64,000 nucleotides of DNA, taken from contig NC_016025.1 in the NCBI RefSeq assembly GCF_000226295.1, positions 806,001 through 870,000 on the forward strand, in the 5' to 3' direction. Below, one piece after another: positions 37,096 through 46,505 of the stretch. The notes beneath the pieces were generated by a model. The model was not told the origin of the DNA and did no database searches. It saw only the letters and a list, made by a program, of their open reading frames with translations. Each line of letters starts with the position of its first letter. Within the stretch, counting starts at the first letter, position 1. This DNA is from Chloracidobacterium thermophilum B. Lineage in GTDB: Bacteria > Acidobacteriota > Blastocatellia > Chloracidobacteriales > Chloracidobacteriaceae. Made by a program: the position numbers and the translations under genes.

Positions 37096-37401
37096 CTACC
37101 GTGGATCGTACCAATCCGTCGTGGGCCGGCCTGTAATCCGTGGCGTTTTCCGTGGGATGGGCTTGGTGTACTGCTCCGGCTGAAAGGCGGAAGTGCGGCG
37201 GCTGGCGTAAAAACCGGCCGGAAGTTTTCGCCCCCGTGGGATTTCACGTCCAAAGCCACCTGCTGGCGCCGGTGGGGTTGTATTCATGACTGGCGGGGAA
37301 GTAACCCGGGCTGCATAAAAGTTGCGCGACAACTTGCGTCCTTCGGGAATATCCGATGAACTGCGGTAGGGTGACAGCCGGGAGGGAATTTCTTCAGCCA
37401 T
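37096..37401 (-). CDS. Small basic protein with an internal duplication
   Basis: A 101-residue protein I do not recognise. It contains two related motifs, IPEGRKLSRNFYAARVTS (about 18-35) and IPRGRKLPAGFYASRRTS (about 54-71), sharing IPxGRKLxxxFYAxRxTS. A GAGGT stands about 9 bases before the ATG. The duplication and ribosome site argue that it is real. It is rich in Arg, Pro and Ser, with no membrane helix, and could bind nucleic acid or a partner; that is a guess. Confidence 0.55.
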   Translation of the reverse strand: MAEEIPSRLSPYRSSSDIPEGRKLSRNFYAARVTSPPVMNTTPPAPAGGFGREIPRGRKLPAGFYASRRTSAFQPEQYTKPIPRKTPRITGRPTTDWYDPR

Positions 37402-37420
37402 TGGTGTAAGACCTCACAAA

Positions 37421-37462
37421 CCTGTAGCTTTTGGCCTGTAGCTTTTGGCCTGTAGCTTTTGG
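37421..37462. repeat. Three perfect tandem 14-bp repeats
   Basis: The 14-base unit CCTGTAGCTTTTGG is present three times without change, just upstream of the small basic gene (start 37401). It lies where a promoter or operator for that gene would be. On the minus strand each unit reads CCAAAAGCTACAGG. Confidence 0.85.
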
Positions 37463-37582
37463 CAGCACAGCATCGGCTTTCAGCCCCAGTCAGGCTGGGG
37501 GCAAAGCCGCTGACCAGGCTGTACACATCTATACACGTCCCGGCAACCGACTGACCATGCAACTTCGCAGGAGGCAGGCAGG

Positions 37583-40273
37583 TCACATGACCTTGGTGGA
37601 ACCAACTGCCCGGGCCACGGCCGACAGCAGCACTTCCGGGGTAAAGGGCTTTTGCAAAAACACGGTCGCCTGGGCGGACAACTCGCCGGAGGTGACTTCT
37701 TCGCTGTAACCGCTCACGACCAGTACCGGAATCTGTGGCTTGTACTGGCGGATGGACTGAAGGCACCCCAACCCGTCGAGCTTGGGCAGCAGGGCATCGA
37801 GGATGACCAACTCGAAGGCGTCAGGCTGTTCGGCGAAGCGGGCGACACCCTGCTGCCCGTCCGTGGCCACAACCACGTCGTAGCCGACTTCGTGCAGGAT
37901 TTCCGTAAAGAGCTGGGCAATCAGGTTGTCATCCTCGACGACCAGGACAAGCCTTGCGGCTTCCGGCAGGAGAGGGATTCCTCCGGGCGTCCGCCGCAGG
38001 TTTTCCGCCACCGGCTGCTCGCCGGTTCTGCCTGACCGCAACGCCGGAAACCGTACCTCGAAGCAACTGCCTTTTCCGGGAACACTCTTGACGCCAACGG
38101 TTCCACCGTGCGCCGTGACGATCCCGTGAACGACTGAGAGGCCAAGTCCGGCCCCATCGCCCAAGTCTTTGGTTGTGAAAAACGGGTCGAAGATATGCTG
38201 GCGGGTGGTTTCATCCATACCGACGCCGGTATCGGCCACGGTCAGACACACACAGTGTCCGGCAAGCTGGCCGCTGAGGGTACGTCCATCGCGTTGCACA
38301 GGAAAGACATCGGCCCGGGTGCCCAGAGTCAGTGTTCCTCCGTCGGGCATGGCATCGCAGGCGTTGCGGCACAGGTTGATAATGACCTGCTGAATCTGGT
38401 CGGGATCGCCCTCAAATGGCGGCAAATCCGGCAGCAGGCTCGTCACCAACTCGACGTTGGGCGGCAACAGGCTGCGTACGAAAAACAGGCTGTCTTCAAC
38501 CACGGCATTCAGGTTCACCGTCTGGCGCGAGGCTTCCTTCTGACGGCCAAAAGCCAGCAGCTTGGATACCAACTGTGCCGCGCGCTCAGCGGAATCTTCG
38601 ATGGCCCGGAAGTATTCATCGAGGGTCGGGTCATTCATCTGGCTGGACTTGCGGTGGGCCAGCCGCGAAAACCCAAGGATGCTGTTGAGCAGGTTGTTGA
38701 AGTCATGGGCAATCCCGCCAGCCAGCCGTCCCACAGCTTCCATTTTGTGGATTTGCTGGAGCGTGGCTTGCAGGCGCTTGCGCTCTTCCACGTCGCGCAT
38801 GACGGCGATGAGGTACTTTTTGCCGCCGGAAAAAAACTCGGAAACCGAGTTTTCGAGGGTCACTGTCGTTCCGTCAGCACGCTGGGCCGTGAACTCGTAG
38901 GTAGCCGGAGCGACTTCTCCCCGCATACGGCGCTGGGTGTAATCCCGCAACCGGACTTCCTCGTGCGGCGCGCACATAACGGCAAAATCCTGCCCAACAA
39001 GGGCCTCTGGCGTTTCCACGCCATAGAGGCGCGCCACGGCCTGATTGGCATAGACGATCCGCTGGTCATCTTCGACGATAATGCCATCCAGGGTCGCGTT
39101 GAGAATGGCATGAAACCACTCCTCCCGCTGGCGCAGTCGTTCGTTCAGGTGCTGGGCTTCGGTCACATCCTGCAGAAGTGCCAGTTGGCAGGGCAGGTCT
39201 CCGATGACGAGCGTCACGGCCGAGAGCACAGCTTCCCCAATCCGACCATCGCGTGTCCGGTAACTGCCCCGGAAGTCCAGGACCCGGCCATGTGCCTCCA
39301 GCTCGTGATAGTAGCGCTCGCGTTCTTCAGGCTTGACCCACAATCCCAGTTCAAGCGCCGTACGGCCAATCAACTCGGCGCGGCTGTAGCCGAACAGCCT
39401 GGTGAAGGCAGCATTGACATCGAGATAGCGCCCATCGGGAATGGTTTGAATCGCGGTGGCAATCGGAATCACCTGAAAGACGCGGTAAAAGCGCTCCTCA
39501 CTCTCCACTGAGCGGAGCTTGGCGGCCTGCTGGTCGGTGATGTCTTCGACATAGATGGATACAGCCTCCGTGACCAGACCCGGCTGACGCAGCGGCTCGA
39601 ATGTTGCCGAGAACCAGCGGGCAGACCGCAGTGACTGGTGAACGAAGGAAACGGCACGTCCCAACCGCAGGGCTTCGCGGCACCACCGCTGCCAGACGGC
39701 CACATCGGCCAACTGGGTTTCTGTCAGCCCCAGTTTTTCCAGCGGCACCCCAACCAATTGCTCCGGGGAGCGACCAAAATCAGCGGCAAATGTGCGGTTG
39801 ATAAACCGAAAGACAAACCCTGCGCCGACGCTCTCCATCACGGCCAGGCGCAGCGGTGCAGAAACGGAGAGACTGGCCAGAAAAGCAGCCTGCAGCCGGC
39901 CTTCGGTTGCCTGACGCCGGGCCTCTACGGCCTGCTGGATACGGTGCAGCACCAGCGGCAAGGGCATCTGCTCATCAAAACAATCCGTCACCCCGGCCGT
40001 GAGCCAACCGGCCAGTTCCGGTTCACCCAGACGCCCGGTACAGACCAACAACGGCACCTGCTGTTCGCGGGCTGTTTGCCACCAGTCCGGCAGCGGGCGC
40101 GTGGCCGCCGCAGGTGCATCCAGCACAATGGCATCCGTCTGCAACCACCAGTGCGGAGTTTGCACCGGTAGCGGACCTACCAAAAACCCGGACTGGCGCA
40201 GGGCCGAAGCCAGGCGACCGAGGAACGGAGTTGATCCAATGGCAGCGATAAAACGTTGACGGGAAGCTGACAA
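37583..40273 (-). CDS. Hybrid sensor histidine kinase with PAS domains and receiver
   Basis: An 896-residue kinase. An N-terminal receiver-like domain (1-120) without clear catalytic acids is followed by three PAS domains (about 140-500), e.g. [20 protein letters not shown] and [20 protein letters not shown]. The dimerisation helix carries the phospho-accepting His near 522 in [14 protein letters not shown], of the NtrB-like class. The ATPase domain has [19 protein letters not shown] and [15 protein letters not shown]-terminal receiver (about 775-890) has VLVVEDDN and the phospho-Asp in [13 protein letters not shown]. There is no membrane helix, so it is cytosolic. No response-regulator gene is adjacent. 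Confidence 0.93.
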   Translation of the reverse strand: MSASRQRFIAAIGSTPFLGRLASALRQSGFLVGPLPVQTPHWWLQTDAIVLDAPAAATRPLPDWWQTAREQQVPLLVCTGRLGEPELAGWLTAGVTDCFDEQMPLPLVLHRIQQAVEARRQATEGRLQAAFLASLSVSAPLRLAVMESVGAGFVFRFINRTFAADFGRSPEQLVGVPLEKLGLTETQLADVAVWQRWCREALRLGRAVSFVHQSLRSARWFSATFEPLRQPGLVTEAVSIYVEDITDQQAAKLRSVESEERFYRVFQVIPIATAIQTIPDGRYLDVNAAFTRLFGYSRAELIGRTALELGLWVKPEERERYYHELEAHGRVLDFRGSYRTRDGRIGEAVLSAVTLVIGDLPCQLALLQDVTEAQHLNERLRQREEWFHAILNATLDGIIVEDDQRIVYANQAVARLYGVETPEALVGQDFAVMCAPHEEVRLRDYTQRRMRGEVAPATYEFTAQRADGTTVTLENSVSEFFSGGKKYLIAVMRDVEERKRLQATLQQIHKMEAVGRLAGGIAHDFNNLLNSILGFSRLAHRKSSQMNDPTLDEYFRAIEDSAERAAQLVSKLLAFGRQKEASRQTVNLNAVVEDSLFFVRSLLPPNVELVTSLLPDLPPFEGDPDQIQQVIINLCRNACDAMPDGGTLTLGTRADVFPVQRDGRTLSGQLAGHCVCLTVADTGVGMDETTRQHIFDPFFTTKDLGDGAGLGLSVVHGIVTAHGGTVGVKSVPGKGSCFEVRFPALRSGRTGEQPVAENLRRTPGGIPLLPEAARLVLVVEDDNLIAQLFTEILHEVGYDVVVATDGQQGVARFAEQPDAFELVILDALLPKLDGLGCLQSIRQYKPQIPVLVVSGYSEEVTSGELSAQATVFLQKPFTPEVLLSAVARAVGSTKVM

Positions 40274-40449
40274 GGAAGTACGTCGAGGACGGCGGACATT
40301 CGCAGTCAGTCAAAGCAAAGGGGAATGACTGACGCCCTCAGCGTAGAGGATTCAGATGTGCCGCAGCAATGAGAATTCCACACCCGGAAGGCATCAGCCC
40401 GGTTGGTGCCGCACCGCCCAAGGGAGCAGTTTGTATGACCTGACGCCCG

Positions 40450-41358
40450 TCAGTCACCACGCGCATAGCTTTTGGCGCGCGCCAGGGATTCTGTGATGAA
40501 CCGCCAGGTTTCGACTTGCGCCTGCACCGGCGTCAAATCGAGCGTGAGCACGTAATCGAGGTGTTCCTGTGGCGTGAACTTCTGAACTTTGCTGACATCG
40601 AATGTCCGCGAAAAAACCACCCGTGGGTCAATCTCGTCCACGACCTGCCCGGAGTCATCCACCTTGCGCTCGTGCAGGCCATACATGACGTAGCAGGCCA
40701 GGTTGCGATGGACAAGCAGGTATAGCTCAACGGCATCGAACTTGCCGATGTAGCGCAGCTCATCAGCCTGACCAATGTCCACCGTCGGGGTCGTCTCGGT
40801 CTTGACCGTAGCCACGGTTTTGGTCAGGTGCGTGTTGAGGCGTCCATCAGTGACAACAATCGTCGGCGTCCGGGTATCTTCCGGTTTGGCGCACTGCGCC
40901 AGAGAGGTACTGAGTGCGTCAAAGGTGGTTTTGGCGTCGAGGTAGGCCTTCCTGATGTCGAGATACAGCCGGGAGTTGGGATTGGCCCGATAGATGCGGT
41001 TGACCTCTTCATAGTACCCGTTGAGGACACCATACCGCTCCTGGACTCGGCTGCTCCAGTTGGCATACAGTGCGCTGTATTCGTCATAACGCAGCGTCCG
41101 CCGCCCCACCGGCTGGCTCAGTGGTGAGGCGGCCAGTTGCTTCTGCATCTCTTCGATTTCGGCCCTGAACGCGCGTAACGCCCCCAGCAGTTCGGCTTCG
41201 GAAAGCACCCTTGACGACTGGGCATAACCGGTCTGGTGCAGCCAACCCGGAGAGGCCAGGGCCATCGTGAGGAACACCAGACAAAGACAGGGCTTCCAGC
41301 CAACTGCGGGAAAACCTGAACACCGTCCACGAGCCAGCCATCTTGCGAACTGCGTCAT
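40450..41358 (-). CDS. Secreted helical protein, paralog 1 of a tandem family
   Basis: A 302-residue exported protein, starting at ATG 41358 (GAGGT 8 bases before). After a hydrophobic leader come LSEAELLGALRAFRAEIEEM, LRYDEYSALYANWSSRVQER and YYEEVNRIYRANPNSRLY, then a beta part with DELRYIGKFDAVELYLLVHR and ACYVMYGLHERKVDD, ending in LARAKSYARGD. The same order is seen in the next two genes. I do not recognise the family. It is the most diverged of the three. Confidence 0.75.
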   Translation of the reverse strand: MTQFARWLARGRCSGFPAVGWKPCLCLVFLTMALASPGWLHQTGYAQSSRVLSEAELLGALRAFRAEIEEMQKQLAASPLSQPVGRRTLRYDEYSALYANWSSRVQERYGVLNGYYEEVNRIYRANPNSRLYLDIRKAYLDAKTTFDALSTSLAQCAKPEDTRTPTIVVTDGRLNTHLTKTVATVKTETTPTVDIGQADELRYIGKFDAVELYLLVHRNLACYVMYGLHERKVDDSGQVVDEIDPRVVFSRTFDVSKVQKFTPQEHLDYVLTLDLTPVQAQVETWRFITESLARAKSYARGD

Positions 41359-41513
41359 GACAGCAACCTCAACCACGGGGTGCAAAGCTCTGGGGGCAAC
41401 CTGAAAAATAAGCCTTTGTCTTGGAAAAAAGACGGCTCAGACTGGAATCATTGATGGGCAAGTAGTGAAACATGAAAGCTGTCACTTTGTAAACAGCCTT
41501 TTTCCGAGGGACT

Positions 41514-41577
41514 GACGCACAGGAATCCGTGCGTCAAAAACGTTGACGGGGCAGCTCACGCACTGAACTGCCCCGTC
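41514..41577 (-). terminator. Two consecutive hairpins after paralog 2
   Basis: A 10-bp stem GACGGGGCAG/CTGCCCCGTC (41545-41577, 13-base loop) lies 31 bases past the stop of the gene ending at 41608. On the minus strand it is followed by AACGTTTTTG, so it fits an intrinsic terminator. A second stem GACGCAC/GTGCGTC (41514-41535) follows. Together they would separate paralog 2 from paralog 1. Confidence 0.75.
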
Positions 41578-41607
41578 CAAGCGCCTTCCAGGCTTGTATC
41601 CAATGCA

Positions 41608-42513
41608 TCAATTCATGCGGCTGTAGGATTTTGCGCGGGCAAAGAACTCACTCAAATCGCTGAGCACCTCACCCTGAGCATCCACGGCAGCGATTTTGAG
41701 CTTGAGTGCGTTTTCCAGGTGTTGGGTCGGCGACAAGGCGCGCACCGCTGGGGTGAACGGAAACATCTCTGAGCGCACGACAGAAAGATGAAACTGCTCG
41801 CTGGACTTGCCGGTATCGTCCGTGGTGACTTCTTTCCAGCCAAACATGACGTAGCAGGCCATATCCCCCTTGACGAGCAGGAACATCTCCACCGAATCGA
41901 AATTGCCGATGAAGCGTGATTCATCCGATTCGATAATGTCCTTGGCCGCTTCAGCCGGGGCCGGTGGCAGTGTGGCCGTCCGGGCTGAGGTGGCAATCCG
42001 CTCGTTCAGCCGCCGGTCGGCAACGGCAACCGCTTCCGTGCGGAGGGTGTCCGGCGGCTCGATGGTGTTGAAGGTGGACTTGAGGTTGTAGAAGACCGCC
42101 TTGGCATCCAGGTAGGCCTGGGTCATGGGCTTATACAATGGCGAGTTGGGATTGGTGCGATAAACCCGGTCAATCTGGGCGTAGCAAGCCGACAGGCGAC
42201 GGTAGCAGTCATCAATCTTGGCGCTGTACGCCTCAAAGGTCCGGCGGTAGGCTTCATAATCCATCGTCCGACGGCTGGGCCGTCCGGCAGCGGCCCCCTT
42301 GCCGGCCACCTGCGAAAGCAGGTCAAACATCTCTCTGCGCAGTGCTTTCAGGTTTCCGATGATTTCGCTATCGCTCATCACCTGCCCCTGGGTCTTGGCC
42401 AGGCACGAGGCCGAATCCGTGCCGCCAGACACCCAGCCCAGGCCCAACAGGAGACAGACGGCCAAGGACCGCAAGGTGAACCGATCCCGAAACTGACGAA
42501 GTGGAGGTCGCAT
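41608..42513 (-). CDS. Secreted helical protein, paralog 2 of a tandem family
   Basis: A 301-residue protein with a leader (LRSLAVCLLLGLGWVSGGTD), then SDSEIIGNLKALRREMFDLL, MDYEAYRRTFEAYSAKIDDC and YAQIDRVYRTNPNSPLYKPM, and a C-terminal part with ESDESRFIGNFDSVEMFLLV, ACYVMFGWKEV and FARAKSYSRMN. It is very similar to paralog 3. Two cysteines are conserved in the three copies. It may be a periplasmic or surface helical-bundle protein. Function unknown. Confidence 0.78.
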   Translation of the reverse strand: MRPPLRQFRDRFTLRSLAVCLLLGLGWVSGGTDSASCLAKTQGQVMSDSEIIGNLKALRREMFDLLSQVAGKGAAAGRPSRRTMDYEAYRRTFEAYSAKIDDCYRRLSACYAQIDRVYRTNPNSPLYKPMTQAYLDAKAVFYNLKSTFNTIEPPDTLRTEAVAVADRRLNERIATSARTATLPPAPAEAAKDIIESDESRFIGNFDSVEMFLLVKGDMACYVMFGWKEVTTDDTGKSSEQFHLSVVRSEMFPFTPAVRALSPTQHLENALKLKIAAVDAQGEVLSDLSEFFARAKSYSRMN

Positions 42514-42775
42514 TCTTCTAACCCTTCCAATCGATGAATTAACTTGGCGTGACGCAACACGGGAGAGAACAGGAACCAGGTATCACCGCGCCTGCACCCT
42601 AAAAATTCAGCACCCGGTTGAACTTATGTCACTATCAAACCGCACTTCCCTGAATTGAAGCAAGATTAATGTAACCCGGCTTGTTACCTACTTCACACAG
42701 CCAGCCTTTTCTCTCCGCGTCTTCCGGGTGACATGGCTGCCGGGACAGAAGGACGGGCAAGGTCCCACCCAGGGT

Positions 42776-43678
42776 TCAGTTGGTCCGGGCATACGATTTC
42801 GCGCGGGCAAAAAACTGTTTGAGGTCGGTCATCGTCTCGCCCTGCGCCTCGACCATGGCAATCTTGAGCTTCAAAGCATGTTCCAGGTGCTGCTCCGGGG
42901 TCAGAGTGCGTATTTCCGGTGTCATCGGAAACGACTCCGACCGGGCAACCGCCAGGTGGTATTCCTCCAGCGACTTGCCGTTTTCATCCTCAACGACATC
43001 CTTCCAACCGAACAGCACGTAGCAGGCACTGTCACCACGCACGAGCAGAAACATCTCAACGGCATCAAACGTGCCGATGAAGCGGGAGTCATCTGCATCC
43101 ACGATTTCCTTGGCGGCCTGTGGCGGTGCTGTCGGGACAGCGGCCGTGCGCACAGAGGTCGCAATCCGTTCGTTGAGGCGTTGGTCATTGGAAATCACAG
43201 CTTCCGTCACAACTTTTTCGGGTGGTTCGAGGGTGTTGAAGGTGGATTTCAGATTGTCGAACACCCCCTTGGTGTCCAGGTAGGTCTGCACCATCTGCTT
43301 GTACAGCGGCGTGCTGGAACCCGTCCGATAGACCCGGTCAATCTGACTGTAATACGCAGCCAGACGACGGTAGCAGTCATCAATCTTGGCGCTGTAGGAC
43401 TCAAAGGTTCGACGATACGACTCATAATCCATGGTGCGCCGGCTGGGGCGGGTCATCGCCGCCCCCTTCCCGGCCACCTGCGACAACAGGTCGAGCATCT
43501 CGCTGCGCAGTGCGCGCAACGACGCAACGATTTCACTGTCGGTCAGCACTCGCTCCTGCGCCGGTGCCGAACCAAAGCCGAACATGAAAGGTATTGCCAA
43601 GAAATTCATGCAGACGAACAGCCGAAGCAAACGGCTACCTACCACACGCTTGACGTCGCTCACAGACACGTTGGTCAT
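42776..43678 (-). CDS. Secreted helical protein, paralog 3 of a tandem family
   Basis: A 300-residue protein, the upstream-most of three same-strand copies. It has a leader (LFVCMNFLAIPFMFGFGSAP), TDSEIVASLRALRSEMLDLL, MDYESYRRTFESYSAKIDDC, YSQIDRVYRTGSSTPLYKQM, DDSRFIGTFDAVEMFLLVRG, ACYVLFGWKDVVEDENGKSL and FARAKSYARTN. The gaps between copies (249 and 262 bases) are long enough for separate promoters. The family appears to have expanded here by tandem duplication. Confidence 0.78.
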   Translation of the reverse strand: MTNVSVSDVKRVVGSRLLRLFVCMNFLAIPFMFGFGSAPAQERVLTDSEIVASLRALRSEMLDLLSQVAGKGAAMTRPSRRTMDYESYRRTFESYSAKIDDCYRRLAAYYSQIDRVYRTGSSTPLYKQMVQTYLDTKGVFDNLKSTFNTLEPPEKVVTEAVISNDQRLNERIATSVRTAAVPTAPPQAAKEIVDADDSRFIGTFDAVEMFLLVRGDSACYVLFGWKDVVEDENGKSLEEYHLAVARSESFPMTPEIRTLTPEQHLEHALKLKIAMVEAQGETMTDLKQFFARAKSYARTN

Positions 43679-43837
43679 GACTCCAACCCAAGTACATCAT
43701 AGTGATAGAAGCAAATTTCTGCTGACCCATGTCTTCTTTTGGTCATTCGGGGAGTGTGACATGGTCGGGTTACAAGATTGTGAAGAACAGGTTCAGATTT
43801 TCTCTGCTTAGGTTAATCTTTCCCCGCAAAAACCGTA

Positions 43838-45046
43838 CTAAAACTCACTAATGATTGGACTTTGGGCACAAGCAATCTGGTACGCCTGATAGACCTCATC
43901 GAGAACCGCTTCCCAAGAAGCGCGCTGCGCACGCGCCCGTGCAGCCTCCCCCATGGCCTGGCGGCGTTCGGCGGAATGCACCAGTTCCGCGACGGCCGAC
44001 ACAAAAGCCGCATTGTCGTGGGCCACGACTCCTGACTCGTCAGGATCAACAAGAAACTTCGGCCCGCCGTCACCCGTCACCACACAGGGAACGCCGGACG
44101 CCGCCGCTTCCAGAACGACATTGCCGTAAGTGTCCGTCCGGGACGGGAACACAAAGATGTCGAAGTCGGCGTACTCCTGCGCCAGCCGCTCCCCCTGCTG
44201 CACACCGGCAAAGGTGGCCGTCTTCATCGTCTGGGCCAGCCAGTCGCGTTCGCTCCCGGCGCCAACGATCCGAAATTCGATGTTTGTCAGCCCTTGCGCC
44301 AACAACTGCCGCTCCAGTTCGGCCAGAAAACGGACGTTTTTCTCGGCGCTCAACCGCCCGACAAACCCCAGACGGACGACGGCAGGCAGCCGGGGCCGCG
44401 TGCGATGACGGGGATGAAACTGCTCAGCGTCTATGCCCCGCTGCATCAGGTAGGTGGGTTTGCCTGTCTTTTGCGCCACCAGGGCGACGAGTTCCGGGTT
44501 TGGCGCCAGACACACATCGGCGTATTCATAGAACTTCATCGTCGCCCACAGGGATTGGGCTTCCGCCCACAGGCTGGTCTGCTCCCGCACCAGTGGCGAG
44601 ATAAAGGCGTAGTCCAGCAGACGCGACCACCGCCGTCCGGCATACTCGTGCAGATTCGTGTGCCAGGACATCACCAACGGCAGGCGGAGCGACTTGGCAA
44701 CATAGACGCCGAGCTGTCCGATGTCGCTGGGGCCGGTGACATGAATGACCTGCGGGCCGAAAGCACGCACCTGTTCGCGGACTTCGCGGGCGTAGCGCCA
44801 CAGCCAAAGGTCAAAACTCAGGTCAGTATCCAGGGGAAATGACCAGCCCCCCCGCTGGAGTTCGATGGTGGTGACGGAGCCATCGGTCTGGGGTTGGTGG
44901 CTGCTGGAAGATGCGGCACAGCGCACGAGCAACAGCGGCAGCCCCCGGCGACGAGCCACGCCTTCCAGCGTCCGAAAGGTACGGGCCACGCCATTGGCTT
45001 CATGGTAGGCATCGGGGAACAAGGCAACGCGCAGGAAGTTGGTCAT
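43838..45046 (-). CDS. GT4 glycosyltransferase
   Basis: A 402-residue GT-B glycosyltransferase. The N-terminal domain begins RVALFPDAYHEANGVARTFR, with VIHVTGPSDIGQLGVYVAKS; the C-terminal domain has RLGFVGRLSAEKNVRFLAEL and the EX7E-like block FVFPSRTDTYGNVVLEAAAS. It resembles enzymes that build glycolipids and cell-surface glycans, including diacylglycerol glucosyl- or mannosyltransferases. Acceptor unknown. It lies 97 bases from a PHP-domain gene on the same strand. Confidence 0.88.
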   Translation of the reverse strand: MTNFLRVALFPDAYHEANGVARTFRTLEGVARRRGLPLLLVRCAASSSSHQPQTDGSVTTIELQRGGWSFPLDTDLSFDLWLWRYAREVREQVRAFGPQVIHVTGPSDIGQLGVYVAKSLRLPLVMSWHTNLHEYAGRRWSRLLDYAFISPLVREQTSLWAEAQSLWATMKFYEYADVCLAPNPELVALVAQKTGKPTYLMQRGIDAEQFHPRHRTRPRLPAVVRLGFVGRLSAEKNVRFLAELERQLLAQGLTNIEFRIVGAGSERDWLAQTMKTATFAGVQQGERLAQEYADFDIFVFPSRTDTYGNVVLEAAASGVPCVVTGDGGPKFLVDPDESGVVAHDNAAFVSAVAELVHSAERRQAMGEAARARAQRASWEAVLDEVYQAYQIACAQSPIISEF

Positions 45047-45143
45047 GGTGACTCCGGGTGAGAACCATCAGTCAGCCAGCTTACCGGCCGGGCCCTGAAG
45101 CGTCCACGCAGCGCAGATGCCAATGGCTTTCATTGGTGTTGGT

Positions 45144-46295
45144 TTACAGTTCCCCCAGCTCGAACTGCGGTTTGGGGAGAACCCTTTCCAGTGCCGGGCG
45201 CCAATGCCGGCGTCCAAGTTGCCGGAAGACCCACGTAGCCACCCGTGCCCACAGCGGGCTGTGATCAGACCAGCACTGGCGCAGCGACTGGGGCTGCCCA
45301 TGCTCATCGAGAAAAAACAGGCGCTCGGTCCAGTGGCGCTGTCCTTCGGGATAGTCCGGGTAATCGTCCAGAATTTGCGCGGCGGCCTCGAACACGCGCA
45401 ACAGCATGTTTTCCTGATACGTCGGCAGCACGACCACATGACTGCGGCGCGCAACCCGTAGCTCCTCGACCATAGCCTCGAAGGTCGCAGCATCGGTCAG
45501 ATTGACCACTGTGTTCGGGGAAAGCCCGTGGCGGTCGCCGCCGGAAACCAATGGCAGCTCCAGCTCACGTGCCAGACGCGCCACGTCGAGGTTTTCGCGC
45601 CACGAGCGGAAGCCATTGATTTCCAGGGCGTGCAGCCAGCGTTTGTAGCGGTCGAGAAAATTTTTCAGTGCGGCCAGATGCTGCGCCTGCCCGATGTTTT
45701 CAATGTCCCAGAGCGGATGGTTCAACACCACCAGCACGCCCGGAAGCGCGTTGAGCATCGAGAACAGTTCTTCCAGAACATCGGGCCTGGCGCGTGCTTC
45801 CGGGTCTTTAGTAAAGGCAAACAGTTCTTCGGCAATGGCGCGGGCATGGTCAGGCGGGAGGTTGTGCACGCCGACGTGAAAGTAGGCCACGCCAAACGGC
45901 ACCGTCCATTCGGTCGAAATCGGCACATCTTCCCCCATGGCGCGCAGGCCGCAGCAGGCTTCGATTTCATCATGGTCGGTGATGGAGACGATGCCCCGCA
46001 CGCCAAGGGTCGCTTCCATGTGCCGCACTTCGGCATCGTGCAGCACGCGGGGCGTCACTGGCGGCGTCCACCACGCCTGAGTGAAATCCAGCGGACGCCC
46101 ATGCCGCGCTTCATAGCGTTGGCACAGACGGGCAAAACGTCCGGCCACAAGGGGAATTTTCGCAGCGTAGTGCGGGATGAAATCCAAGACTTCGCGGGAG
46201 AATTTGGTGTGACAGTGGAGTGACACGCCGGTGCGCAACCCATGGCGGAAAACGCTCCCCGGCCTGACGATGCTCAGTGTCGTATTATGCGACAT
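45144..46295 (-). CDS. PHP-domain metal-dependent hydrolase
   Basis: A 383-residue protein. Metal ligands of the PHP fold are visible: LHCHTKFS near residue 27, SITDHDEIEA, VVLNHPLWDIE and VSGGDRHGLSPNT. PHP proteins are phosphoesterases or nucleases; this one resembles large uncharacterised members with a C-terminal helical tail. Its role may link to the neighbouring glycosyltransferase, but nothing in the sequence proves it. Confidence 0.8.
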   Translation of the reverse strand: MSHNTTLSIVRPGSVFRHGLRTGVSLHCHTKFSREVLDFIPHYAAKIPLVAGRFARLCQRYEARHGRPLDFTQAWWTPPVTPRVLHDAEVRHMEATLGVRGIVSITDHDEIEACCGLRAMGEDVPISTEWTVPFGVAYFHVGVHNLPPDHARAIAEELFAFTKDPEARARPDVLEELFSMLNALPGVLVVLNHPLWDIENIGQAQHLAALKNFLDRYKRWLHALEINGFRSWRENLDVARLARELELPLVSGGDRHGLSPNTVVNLTDAATFEAMVEELRVARRSHVVVLPTYQENMLLRVFEAAAQILDDYPDYPEGQRHWTERLFFLDEHGQPQSLRQCWSDHSPLWARVATWVFRQLGRRHWRPALERVLPKPQFELGEL

Positions 46296-46505
46296 ACGTC
46301 CCCTTCGGTTGCGGAAGCTTTCAGCAACACACCGTCCGGGGCGTGGCGATACCCCGGACGACAGACGGAATCACACGAATAAACCTCGACAGTTCAAGGC
46401 ATAAGGCGTGATTCCCTGCGTCGGGACTTTCGTATAGGCGAGCTATGTGACGGAGATATGGCCAGAAACTGAAATCGGTGGGAAGGCTGTGGTTTCCGTC
46501 CGGGG

